Source: Planctomycetota bacterium | GTDB taxonomy: Bacteria; Planctomycetota; Planctomycetia; Planctomycetales; Planctomycetaceae | DNA: 64,000 nt | Reading direction: 5' to 3' | Assembly: GCA_027623235.1 (NCBI GenBank) | Contig: JAQBVJ010000017.1 | Location: 1 to 64,000 of the forward strand | Part shown: in pieces, positions 42,592 to 50,836 of the stretch | How positions within the stretch are numbered: the stretch's first letter is position 1 | Layout: each line of letters starts with the position of its first letter | Position numbers and translations under genes: made by a program | The notes under the pieces: generated by a model | What the model was told of the DNA's origin: nothing | Seen by the model: the letters and a program-made list of their open reading frames with translations, nothing else | Databases searched by the model: none

Positions 42592-44469
42592 ATGACCGAC
42601 TCGTCAGCACCCTTGCCGAATCCGGAGTTTCAGTTGCCGGTGATCACGCCGCCGACCGGGTCCGGTGAGCGTGCGACTCCTGTCCCGCGCCGCAGAGGTC
42701 GCGCGGTGCTGCTGCATCTGCTGCGGGTGGCACTCTTCGTCACCACGCTGGCAATGATCCGCGTCCACTCGCAACGACAGGCTGAGAACACGAACGACGG
42801 CACGGCGCCAACGGTGACGCTGTTCGACGTCTGGAACTTCTATCCAGAGTCAACTGCGATCTCAGCGGATGATTCGGGCAGGAACCTGTTGACCGTTCGG
42901 AACGCCGATGGCGATCCGCTTGGCTACGTCGTACAGACCTCACCCGCGTCGGATTCGATCGTCGGTTTTTCCGGCCCGACCAACGTGCTGGTGGCGTTCG
43001 ACAGAGATGACCGCGTTGTCGGCGCGGAGATTCTGTGGAGTCGCGACACGCGAGAGCACGTCGACATGATTCTTGCCGACGGGCGACTACTTGCCGCCTG
43101 GAAAGGCAAAACCTGGAACGAGCTCGCCAGACATTTGTCGCGGCGGGAGTCCGTGCTCGTCGACGCTGTCTCCGGAGCAACGCTGACCAGCTTCGCCATC
43201 GCCGAGTCTGTCGCGCTCCGCCTGACTGGGGAACGTCCGACGTCGCTGAAGTTTCCTGACGAATTGCGGATCGAAGAGGTCAAGGAGTTTTTCAACAGCG
43301 GCGACGTGCTCAAGCCGTCCGACCGGATTCCGGGACTCGTCGAGGTACTGCATGAAAAAGGAATGTGCCAAGGCTATGTCCTACGGACATCACCCGCCGC
43401 CGACAACATCGCTGGTTACCAGGGGCCGACCGATACTCTGATCGCGTTTGACGATCCAGCCGATCGAAGCCTGGACGTTCCAAAGGTCCTCGGCATCCGC
43501 CTTCGCAGCTCGTTCGACAACGAGGACCCGGACAATCCTGGCAGCGACTACGTCGGCTACGTGCGGCAGGACGCGTACTTCCTCAAACTGTTCAACGGAA
43601 AAACGCTGGCGGAACTCGCCGCGCTGGACCTGGTTGAGGATCGCGTCGAGGGCGTTTCGGGAGCCACCATGACCAGCATGGCGGTCGCCGAGGGGGTCAT
43701 CGCGGCCGCGAAATTCGCCGAACGTCAACGGGTTGAGGCAGCCGCGGCCGGCGAAACCGGGAATAAAAGGTCTCCCGAAGGACTGGTCCACTGGACGTGG
43801 CGGACTGTCGTTTCCGGAGTCATCGTCGCGCTGGGAATCAGCATTGGATTTTTCTCCGGCCCGTTTCGGCGAGGCTGGCCGCGCAGGTTGTTTCAGCTCG
43901 CGGTGATCGGTCTGCTCGGCATCGTCAACGGTGATCTGCTGTCGCAGGCGGTGCTGGCGGGATGGGCTCAGAATGGAGTTCCGTGGCGGCTCGCGCCGGG
44001 ACTGGTCCTGGTGGTTGCTTCGACTCTGCTGGTGCCGATGTTCAGCCGGCAGCAGCCGTACTGTCAGCATCTGTGTCCGCACGGAGCCGTTCAGCAGATT
44101 CTGATTCGGCGAGTCCGCTGGCAGTGGAAAGTCCCGCGGCGAGTCCACCTGGCACTTTCGACTCTTCCGTTTCTGCTGCTGCTCGCCGTCGTCGTGATCG
44201 CGATGAGCGCTCTGCCGGTCAGCCTGGTGGACCTGGAACCATTTGACGCATGGGTGATTGGCCTGGCCGGAGTCGCCGCGGCAACGATCGCGATCGTCGG
44301 ACTCGTCGCGTCACTGTTCGTGCCGATGGCCTATTGCCGATACGGCTGTCCGACGGGAGCTCTGCTGCAGTTCCTGAGGTTCCACGGACGCAGCGATCGC
44401 GTCTCGGTCCAGGACGTCGCGGCAGTTCTGCTGACAGCAGTCTCAGTCACCTTCGTGCTGGCGGGTTAG
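42592..44469 (+). CDS. NosR-like flavoprotein with two FMN-binding domains and ferredoxin-like cysteine pairs
   Basis: A 625-residue membrane protein. An N-terminal helix (residues 44-57) is followed by two periplasmic FMN-binding domains, ending in the flavinylation motifs SGATLTS (194-200) and SGATMTS (356-362), where ApbE would attach FMN to Thr199 and Thr361. Then comes a membrane domain of about six helices with two CX3CP pairs, C491-C495 (YCQHLCPHG) and C582-C586 (YCRYGCPTG), as in NosR and related RnfG/NqrC-like electron carriers. It should move electrons across the membrane to a periplasmic partner. It follows the exported FAD oxidoreductase by 8 nt. No nitrous oxide reductase gene is present, so NosR itself is unlikely. 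Confidence 0.85.
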   Translation: MTDSSAPLPNPEFQLPVITPPTGSGERATPVPRRRGRAVLLHLLRVALFVTTLAMIRVHSQRQAENTNDGTAPTVTLFDVWNFYPESTAISADDSGRNLLTVRNADGDPLGYVVQTSPASDSIVGFSGPTNVLVAFDRDDRVVGAEILWSRDTREHVDMILADGRLLAAWKGKTWNELARHLSRRESVLVDAVSGATLTSFAIAESVALRLTGERPTSLKFPDELRIEEVKEFFNSGDVLKPSDRIPGLVEVLHEKGMCQGYVLRTSPAADNIAGYQGPTDTLIAFDDPADRSLDVPKVLGIRLRSSFDNEDPDNPGSDYVGYVRQDAYFLKLFNGKTLAELAALDLVEDRVEGVSGATMTSMAVAEGVIAAAKFAERQRVEAAAAGETGNKRSPEGLVHWTWRTVVSGVIVALGISIGFFSGPFRRGWPRRLFQLAVIGLLGIVNGDLLSQAVLAGWAQNGVPWRLAPGLVLVVASTLLVPMFSRQQPYCQHLCPHGAVQQILIRRVRWQWKVPRRVHLALSTLPFLLLLAVVVIAMSALPVSLVDLEPFDAWVIGLAGVAAATIAIVGLVASLFVPMAYCRYGCPTGALLQFLRFHGRSDRVSVQDVAAVLLTAVSVTFVLAG

Positions 44470-44482
44470 CCAGCAGTCATCG

Positions 44483-45445
44483 CTATTCGTCAGGCGCGCG
44501 ATACGGCGCGACAATTTCCTTCAGCGTCGCCTGCTGGACTCCGTCTTCTCTCAGCGAACGCTTGCGGCTGGCGATGAAGATTCGCGCGGACATGTTGAGC
44601 AGCTCTTCTTTCTGCTTCGGTGTGACACCTTCGAGCCGCGTTGTCAGCTGCTCGACCCAGCCCGGTTGCTTCTGCATCGCGACGGACATGAATCGAACGA
44701 ACAGACTGAGCTCTCTGAAGTTTCGATCGGCAATCATGTTGCTGACCGGCGAAATCACCTTCACGACATTCTCAACCGTTTGAGACGGGAACGCGACGAA
44801 CAGATCCAGTCCGTGCGTCACGTGATTCTCGCCGCTGGGCGTCTTTGAGAACTGCGTTTGAAGATGCATCATCGCTGTCGCCTGAATCGGGCGGGTGAGC
44901 AATGGCGTCTTGTATTCGCCGGTGCAGAGAATCAGCTGAGAATTCGGCGAGCGATGCAGCACTTCGATCCGGCCGCGAGAGCCGTCCTGAGCCTGTCCGT
45001 TCCACACGTTGCCACCAACAGGTGAGAGCTCGAACTCAGAGATTTTCAAAACCCGCCAGGTGCTGACGGCAACTTCGGGATTCTGGATGAACCAGTGATA
45101 AACATCCGGCTCCGCATCGAAATCGATCTGAGGCAGCCGGCGGAAGATGCTGTTATTCGCAAGGACCGCGTTGACTCGGGCCAGCTGCTCGTCGTTCAGT
45201 GCTTTAAACGGCAGACGATTTCGAGCGTCCAGCAGGGCCTCTTTCGTCGATGTCCCTTTCATGGTGACATCGACTTTCATCGGCGGGTAACTGCTGTCCT
45301 CCTCGCCCTGTGCTGCAGGCTGATCAGCCCCCGGTGGCGCGCCGATCGGCACACGCGGATCCTGCGACCTGGCTTCGGAGCTCACCAGGAAGGCGGCTGC
45401 CAGCGCAATCGCTGCTGGGCCGATTCGGAGTCGAAATCGAGGCAT
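44483..45445 (-). CDS. exported hypothetical protein
   Basis: A 320-residue protein with a signal peptide (IGPAAIALAAAFLVSSEARSQ, ATG at 45445 chosen as the first ATG before it). Mature part: Pro/Gly-rich start, a helical stretch LDARNRLPFKALNDEQLARVNAVL, and mixed strands with WHWFIQNPE-like VYHWFIQNPEVAVSTWRVL. No domain is recognised; probably a planctomycete-specific periplasmic protein. It is convergent with the NosR-like gene (13 nt apart). Confidence 0.7.
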   Translation of the reverse strand: MPRFRLRIGPAAIALAAAFLVSSEARSQDPRVPIGAPPGADQPAAQGEEDSSYPPMKVDVTMKGTSTKEALLDARNRLPFKALNDEQLARVNAVLANNSIFRRLPQIDFDAEPDVYHWFIQNPEVAVSTWRVLKISEFELSPVGGNVWNGQAQDGSRGRIEVLHRSPNSQLILCTGEYKTPLLTRPIQATAMMHLQTQFSKTPSGENHVTHGLDLFVAFPSQTVENVVKVISPVSNMIADRNFRELSLFVRFMSVAMQKQPGWVEQLTTRLEGVTPKQKEELLNMSARIFIASRKRSLREDGVQQATLKEIVAPYRAPDE

Positions 45446-45742
45446 CCGGACGTCCTGAGTGTAAGGATGGGAAATCTGAGACAACTAGGAAGTACGCAGG
45501 TGCGCAGCGCGCCGTCCGACAAACCCGCACAGACTGCTTCATCGGCAAAGTCCCCGCATCGCCATCAGGCGAAACCCGGCAGAAGGTCGATCGTCGACAT
45601 GGAGAGTCCGCACGCCCGAGGATTCGATCGTTGACTGTTCAATTCATTCCTGACCGTTTACAGGTTCCTTCCGCCCAGCATGCAGAACGGAACCGACTGT
45701 CGTCTCAAATTTCCGTCAACAACTCCTGGCGAAGGGACTACC

Positions 45743-46873
45743 GTGTCAGATCAACCTCTCTCTCGACGTGATCTTCTGAAACTGGCTGGCGGTGCGGTCG
45801 CCTCGGCGGTCTGCCTTCCGACCTTCGCGGCGCCGGCGGAGCAGAAGACGTTTCGAATCGGTGTCGTGTCGGCTGCGATTCTCGGCAAGCCTCAGACACG
45901 AAACGGACACACCTGGCACTTCGGGCAGTACCTGCATCCGGAGTGCGACTTTGACGCGCTGAAGAAGCACTATCCGCAGGTCGTCGATGGCTGGCAGAAG
46001 GTGTATCGAAATCCCAGGCTGCACTTTGACCTGCTGCCGCTTCCCGACACGAAAATCACGCACTACTACGACGCGGACCCGACCGTTTCCGAAGCGTTCG
46101 CCGCTGTGTTCCCTGGAGTCCAGGTTGCGACGAACCTCGAGAAAATGGCGGGAGAAGTGGATGCAATCTGGATGGGCGACGCGTCTGGCCAGGGAGAAGA
46201 TCACTTCGACCTGGTCGCGCCGGGCCTGGCTCGCGGCCTGCCAACGTTCTGCGACAAGCCGATCGGCGGAACCGTTGAGGGAACTCGCAAAATCCTGGAC
46301 TTCGCCCGCAAGCACAAAGCTCCGCTGATGTCCGGCAGCATTTTCAATCACGAATGGGGCATGGAAGCGGCGAAGCGAATGCGCGACTCGGGCGAGTTCG
46401 GCGACATCGAACACGTCTCGGCCCGGCTGCACAGTCGATACCAGCTTTCAGGCTGGATGATCTACGGACAGCACCCGGTCTGGACGGTGATGAGCCTGAT
46501 GGGAGCTGGCGTCGATGCCGTGAGCATGTACGAATACAAGGACACCTGCCACGCTCAGATTACCTACGAGGACCGATATCCGTGCCACGTCTGGTACGGA
46601 CAGCCCTTTGAAAGATTCGAATACAACCGCACCGACGTGTACTTCAAAAAGAAACTTTACACATTCACTCCGTCAATCGAGGGTGACTTCGCGGTCGGAC
46701 ATAAATACGAAATGGTCCGCATGGCGGCTGCGTTTCGAGACATGCTGCATTCGGGCGAGGAGCCAAACTCACATCAGGAAATCCTCGAAGTGACCGCCAT
46801 CGTCCACGCGGCTGCAAAGTCGCTCAAGGAGAAAAGCCGGCTCATCAAGCTGGCCGAAGTCCTCGACGCGTGA
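45743..46873 (+). CDS. Tat-exported Gfo/Idh/MocA-family oxidoreductase
   Basis: A 376-residue protein with a twin-arginine signal (SRRDLLKLAGG) and a Rossmann NAD(P)-binding N-terminal domain (FRIGVVSAAIL), followed by CDKPIGGTVEGTRKILDFAR, where the conserved EKP-type motif (here CDKPIG) sits, and an alpha/beta C-terminal domain. The family oxidises or epimerises sugars, inositols and glycosides. GTG at 45743 is preferred as start: it is preceded by a good GAAGGGA ribosome site and directly yields the Tat peptide; an ATG at 45680 would add 21 residues. Confidence 0.82.
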   Translation: MSDQPLSRRDLLKLAGGAVASAVCLPTFAAPAEQKTFRIGVVSAAILGKPQTRNGHTWHFGQYLHPECDFDALKKHYPQVVDGWQKVYRNPRLHFDLLPLPDTKITHYYDADPTVSEAFAAVFPGVQVATNLEKMAGEVDAIWMGDASGQGEDHFDLVAPGLARGLPTFCDKPIGGTVEGTRKILDFARKHKAPLMSGSIFNHEWGMEAAKRMRDSGEFGDIEHVSARLHSRYQLSGWMIYGQHPVWTVMSLMGAGVDAVSMYEYKDTCHAQITYEDRYPCHVWYGQPFERFEYNRTDVYFKKKLYTFTPSIEGDFAVGHKYEMVRMAAAFRDMLHSGEEPNSHQEILEVTAIVHAAAKSLKEKSRLIKLAEVLDA

Positions 46874-46971
46874 GACCTCTGGCGGGCTCTGGTCGACGCG
46901 GAAGTGTCGTGATGAGAGCGCCAGCGGCGACATGTTGATTCAGACACAAGTGCGCAGGCACGGAGGCATCG

Positions 46972-48354
46972 TTGAGTTCAAACGCGGACAGGACAGCCAG
47001 CACGTCAGCAGAAACGCCGCGGGAGCAAAGTCAGTCCCTTCGGCTGCGCGGTGACCTTCGTGCCAGCATTCTCGACGGAGCCGCGTTTGGCGGAATGGTT
47101 GGCTTCGGCGAGACGTATTTCCCAGCGTTCGCTCTGGCCGTTGGGCTCGGAGAGATGGCGGCTGGAATGGTCAGCAGCGTGCCGCTTGTCGCTGGCGGCC
47201 TCATGCAGTTAGCGTCTCCGCTGGCGGTCAAGCTGCTGCGATCTCACCGGCGATGGGTCGTGATCTGTGCGGTCATCCAGGCTCTCAGCTTCGTTCCGCT
47301 GCTGATCGCGGCGCTCGCCGGCTCGATCGGCACGACAACGTTGCTGCTGGTCGCCGCCGTCTATTGGGGAGCCGGGCTCGCCACCGGCCCGGCATGGAAT
47401 ACCTGGATTGGAACCCTCGTCCCACCTTCCATCAGACCCCGCTTCTTCGCGAATCGAACACGCATTTCCCAGGCGGGTGTCTTTGCGGGATTCCTGATTG
47501 GTGGAATCCTGCTTCAGTACGCCTCCACAAACGGTCGCAGCCTGCATGCCTTTGCGATTCTGTTCGGAGTCGCCGGCGTTTGCCGGGTTGTGTCTGCGTG
47601 GATGTTGCAGCGGCACAGCGAGCCCGTACCGCTGCCAGCCAACATGCGACAGATTCCCTGGAAACGAGTCCGGCATCATCTTCACGCGAGCAGTGGCGGA
47701 CGGCTGCTGGTTTATCTCGTCGCCGTCCAGGCAGCCGCTCAGATGGCTGGCCCGTTCTTCACGCCGTTCATGTTGATGAAGCTGAATTTCTCCTACGGAG
47801 ATCTGGTGGGGCTGTTCTCGGTGGCGTTCTTTTCCAAAGTCATCTCGCTGCCAGCGTGGGGACGAGTGGCAAAGAAAATCGGCGCGAGACAACTGCTTTG
47901 GATCGGCGGCATCGGCATTGTGCCGTTGAGCGGTGGCTGGCTGGTGTCTCAGAATTTCGCCTGGCTGATGTTCCTGCAGGTTCTTGGCGGAATCGCCTGG
48001 GCAGCGTATGAGCTGGCGTTCTTTCTGCTGTTTTTCGAGTCGATCGCCGAAGAAGAACGGACGAGTGTCCTGACGATTTACAATCTGCTCAACACGGCGG
48101 CCTGGGTGGCGGGTTCGCTGGTCGGAGGCCTTGTCCTGTCGTGCCTCGACATGAGCTTCCGCGGCTATCTGATCGTCTTCGGAAGTTCGAGCTTGGGTCG
48201 CCTGTTCGCGTTGCTGCTGCTGGCAAGAATCCCCCGCATCGTCGTCGATTCCGGTGAAGTCGGTGTTCGAACTGCCGCCGTTCGACCTGGCGGCTCGTCC
48301 CTCGACACACCGGTCCTGCCGAGCCTTCCCGACCAGATTCGAGACGGCCATTGA
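46972..48354 (+). CDS. major facilitator superfamily transporter
   Basis: A 460-residue inner-membrane protein with 12 predicted helices in two six-helix halves, as in MFS transporters. The first helices are GAAFGGMVGFGETYFPAFALAVGLGEMAAGMV-like segments after residue 35, with a helix-rich centre and a soluble C-terminal tail of about 35 residues. Substrate unknown. The first codon is TTG at 46972, supported by GGAGG six bases upstream; no ATG lies near the N-terminus before the first helix, so TTG is the most likely start. Confidence 0.82.
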   Translation: MSSNADRTASTSAETPREQSQSLRLRGDLRASILDGAAFGGMVGFGETYFPAFALAVGLGEMAAGMVSSVPLVAGGLMQLASPLAVKLLRSHRRWVVICAVIQALSFVPLLIAALAGSIGTTTLLLVAAVYWGAGLATGPAWNTWIGTLVPPSIRPRFFANRTRISQAGVFAGFLIGGILLQYASTNGRSLHAFAILFGVAGVCRVVSAWMLQRHSEPVPLPANMRQIPWKRVRHHLHASSGGRLLVYLVAVQAAAQMAGPFFTPFMLMKLNFSYGDLVGLFSVAFFSKVISLPAWGRVAKKIGARQLLWIGGIGIVPLSGGWLVSQNFAWLMFLQVLGGIAWAAYELAFFLLFFESIAEEERTSVLTIYNLLNTAAWVAGSLVGGLVLSCLDMSFRGYLIVFGSSSLGRLFALLLLARIPRIVVDSGEVGVRTAAVRPGGSSLDTPVLPSLPDQIRDGH

Positions 48355-48411
48355 AGCCTGCCAGGTTTCGCCGGTGGCACGCTCCCCAACAGCACTCACG
48401 CGAACTGGCTT

Positions 48412-49164
48412 TCAGTCGAAAAGCCACTTCGGTTTTTCATCGGCACCGGGGGCGAGCGAGTCGAGCGACTTGTTTCGCGGCAGCACGCTCAGGAGTGCTT
48501 CCGCCATTTTCAGATCGTCCTGCGTCGTGATTTTGATGTTCAGCGGAGATCCCGGGACGACGGACACCACGTGGCCGAGCCGCTCGACGAGCTGTGCTTC
48601 GTCGGTCGGTTGAAAGTCGCCGCGCTTCGAAAACGCTTCGACGAGAATCTCACGCGAAAACACCTGCGGAGTCTGTGCAGCGAACAGGCCGGTGCGGGGA
48701 ACGGTTTCCTTGATGACTCCGGAATCAACTCGTTTGATGGTGCTCGAAATCGGGCTGGCTGGAATCGCGGCACCGGATTCTCTGGCGGCGGCGAAAACCT
48801 CTTCGATCCCGTCGGCCGTCATCATCGGTCGTGCGGCGTCGTGGACGGCAACGAAGTCGATCTCACTTCGCACTCGTGACAAAGCGTTCTCGACGGAATC
48901 TGCCCGTTCCTCACCGCCAGCGACGATTTCGAGCTCCATGAACGTGATGTTCGGCCTGAACTTCTCCTGAAACCACTCGATGTCTTCCGGAGCAAGCACC
49001 ACGAGCATCTGCTCAACATCGGGGCGAGCATGAAACAGTTCAGCCGCGCGCAGCCATATCGCACGGCCGCTGAGCTCTCGAAACGTTTTCTTGTCCCGAG
49101 TCGAATCTGCCCCGAACCGCGAACTCCGTCCGGCTGCGGCAAGGATCACGGCGAACTTTGCCAT
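48412..49164 (-). CDS. ispD: 2-C-methyl-D-erythritol 4-phosphate cytidylyltransferase
   Basis: A 250-residue IspD, the third enzyme of the non-mevalonate isoprenoid pathway, joining MEP and CTP to CDP-ME in the cytoplasm. The N-terminal loop VILAAAGRSSRFG (residues 6-18) holds CTP, and DFVAVHDAARPMM (around residue 105) and the late PTDEAQLVERLG (about 197-208) are the other conserved segments. Length 250 is somewhat longer than the usual 230 because of a tail after MAEALL. ATG 49164 matches the family start directly. The gene follows an exported hypothetical by 74 nt on the same strand. Confidence 0.92.
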   Translation of the reverse strand: MAKFAVILAAAGRSSRFGADSTRDKKTFRELSGRAIWLRAAELFHARPDVEQMLVVLAPEDIEWFQEKFRPNITFMELEIVAGGEERADSVENALSRVRSEIDFVAVHDAARPMMTADGIEEVFAAARESGAAIPASPISSTIKRVDSGVIKETVPRTGLFAAQTPQVFSREILVEAFSKRGDFQPTDEAQLVERLGHVVSVVPGSPLNIKITTQDDLKMAEALLSVLPRNKSLDSLAPGADEKPKWLFD

Positions 49165-49238
49165 GTTGAAGCGGCCTCCTCTGCCCGGGTCCAATGCGAT
49201 CGCAAGCCTGCGATCGCCCAAGCCACTGCGGCTGGAAA

Positions 49239-49871
49239 TCAAAGTTCGACAGGCTCCTCTTTTTTCTCGTCAGCATCGATCGCGATTCGTAATGCCTTCG
49301 CCGCTTCTTTGACGGTCTTCGAGGGGCCTGCCATTTTCAGATAGTACGGCGCCCGACCTTCCTTCGTCAGAATCAGCGTCACCATCGCACCATCCTCCAG
49401 CGGCTCTGGCCGTGGGGCGAAGGACGACCCGACGTGTGTCCCGGTCAGCTCGGTGATTGTGTACTCGCCCTGCGGACATTTGCCCGTATGAGCTTTCACC
49501 TTGAGGGTGCCGGATTTGAATTCGCCGGTCCAACGCGGCAGATTCTGTGTGAATGAGCCGCCGCCTGGCATGACGAACACAGCCAGCTCCGTCCCGACAG
49601 TGTCGCCCTCGGCTTTCGGAATCGCGAACTGAGCAGCCCGCATCCGGCTCGTCGGCTCTTCCTCTTTCCAGCCTTCCGGAATTTTGAGCACGACATCTTT
49701 GATTTTCACGTCGCGCAGTTTCGGCTTCTTCTCCTCTTTCTTGTCGTCCTTTTTCTCGACCTTCGCGTCGTCATCTTTTGTTTCTTTTTTGTCCTCGGCG
49801 GAAAGCGGACTGACAACGAAACCGAAAACGGCGGCGAGGCACAACACGTGTGCGGCACGGGTCAGCGTCAT
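49239..49871 (-). CDS. exported hypothetical protein
   Basis: A 210-residue protein with a signal peptide (AHVLCLAAVFGFVVSPLSA, cleaved before EDKK) and a very Lys/Asp/Glu-rich linker (residues 25-52) before a compact domain (LRDVKIKDVVLKIPEGWKEE, FVMPGGGSFTQNLPRWTGEF, YYLKMAGPSKTVKEAAKAL). No known family is recognised, although the domain resembles small exported proteins annotated in planctomycetes. A GGAG ribosome site precedes the ATG. Same strand as ispD, 74 nt upstream. Confidence 0.75.
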   Translation of the reverse strand: MTLTRAAHVLCLAAVFGFVVSPLSAEDKKETKDDDAKVEKKDDKKEEKKPKLRDVKIKDVVLKIPEGWKEEEPTSRMRAAQFAIPKAEGDTVGTELAVFVMPGGGSFTQNLPRWTGEFKSGTLKVKAHTGKCPQGEYTITELTGTHVGSSFAPRPEPLEDGAMVTLILTKEGRAPYYLKMAGPSKTVKEAAKALRIAIDADEKKEEPVEL

Positions 49872-50054
49872 GGCAGAATCTCCAGAGGAATGATTGAGTT
49901 TGGGGAGTTATCCGTTTCCGGAATCATAGTCGGCCACGAATCAGATCCACAGGCTGGGCCGAGCGGCCGTCACCTGGCAGGCACTTTCACACTCGCACCT
50001 CTGCTCGTAGAGTTTTCCAAAGACACAGCCTCCGCATCAGACAGGACGGACACA

Positions 50055-50816
50055 ATGATCCTCGACCTCTTCAAACTCGACGGCCGCGCAGCACTTGTGA
50101 CAGGAGCCAGCCGCGGAATCGGCCAGGCTCTGGCTTATGGGCTCGCCCAGGCCGGAGCGGACATTGCCTGCGTCACTCGATCCGGCGAGGCAGGCGAGAC
50201 GCGGCGACTTGTGGAGTCCTGCGGCCGCCGGTTCGTGGATCTGAAGGCCGACCTGGGAAAGCCCGAAGAACGAACCGGCCTCGCACAGAAAGTCGTCGAC
50301 GAACTCGGTCGGCTCGATATCCTGGTGAACAATGCCGGCGTGACTCACCGACACCTGCCCGAAGAATACCCCATTGAAGAGTGGCGGTACCTCCTGGAAG
50401 TCCACCTCCACGCGGCGTTCGAACTGGCCGTCCAGGCCGCCGAATTCATGGCCGAGCGTGGCCGGGGAAAGATCATCAACATTGGCTCGTTGATGTGTTA
50501 CGAAGCGGGGCTCAACGTGTCAGCCTACGCTGCGGCCAAGCACGCGCTGGCCGGTCTGACGAAATCGCTCGCCGTGTCGTGGGCTCCGCGCGGAATCAAT
50601 GTGAACTGCATCGCGCCGGGCTACATCGAGACGGAACTGTCCGGTGTGCTGCAGGACGACCCTGTGCGAGGCCCGCAGATCCTCGAACGAATCCCGCTGG
50701 GCCGCTGGGCTCAGCCGGACGAACTGGCCGGGCTGTGCGTCTACCTCGCATCGGACGCCTGCAGCTACATGCACGGAAGCGTCATCCCGATCGACGGTGG
50801 CTGGCTATCACGGTAG
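50055..50816 (+). CDS. short-chain dehydrogenase/reductase (KduD-like)
   Basis: A 253-residue cytoplasmic SDR. The cofactor motif is TGASRGIGQAL, NNAG occurs as LVNNAGVTHR, and the catalytic Ser-Tyr-Lys set is SLMCYEAGLNVSAYAAAKHAL (Ser in IGSL, then Tyr-x3-Lys). PGYIETEL and GWLSR close the domain. It is similar in layout to KduD, 2-deoxy-D-gluconate 3-dehydrogenase, so the substrate is probably a sugar acid; not certain. ATG 50055 is chosen by family start; an earlier in-frame codon extends the frame upstream without similarity. The stop is followed at once by a hairpin. Confidence 0.88.
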   Translation: MILDLFKLDGRAALVTGASRGIGQALAYGLAQAGADIACVTRSGEAGETRRLVESCGRRFVDLKADLGKPEERTGLAQKVVDELGRLDILVNNAGVTHRHLPEEYPIEEWRYLLEVHLHAAFELAVQAAEFMAERGRGKIINIGSLMCYEAGLNVSAYAAAKHALAGLTKSLAVSWAPRGINVNCIAPGYIETELSGVLQDDPVRGPQILERIPLGRWAQPDELAGLCVYLASDACSYMHGSVIPIDGGWLSR

Positions 50817-50836
50817 GTCAGGCTCTGCCTGACGAA
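50814..50836. terminator. hairpin GTCAGGCTCTGCCTGAC overlapping both stop codons
   Basis: GTCAGG at 50817-50822 and CCTGAC at 50828-50833 form an 6-bp stem with an inner CT/TG loop, directly at the point where the SDR and the fusion gene converge (stops at 50816 and 50818). The same motif, GTAG(G/T)TCAGGC-n-TGCCTGACGAA, is found twice at 55046-55134. So it is a dispersed repeat used as a bidirectional terminator. Confidence 0.7.

Noticed and set aside
47209-48399. 396-codon reverse open frame opposite the MFS transporter
   Set aside because: Gln/Arg-rich antisense product without hydrophobic or domain pattern; the forward frame has 12 helices.
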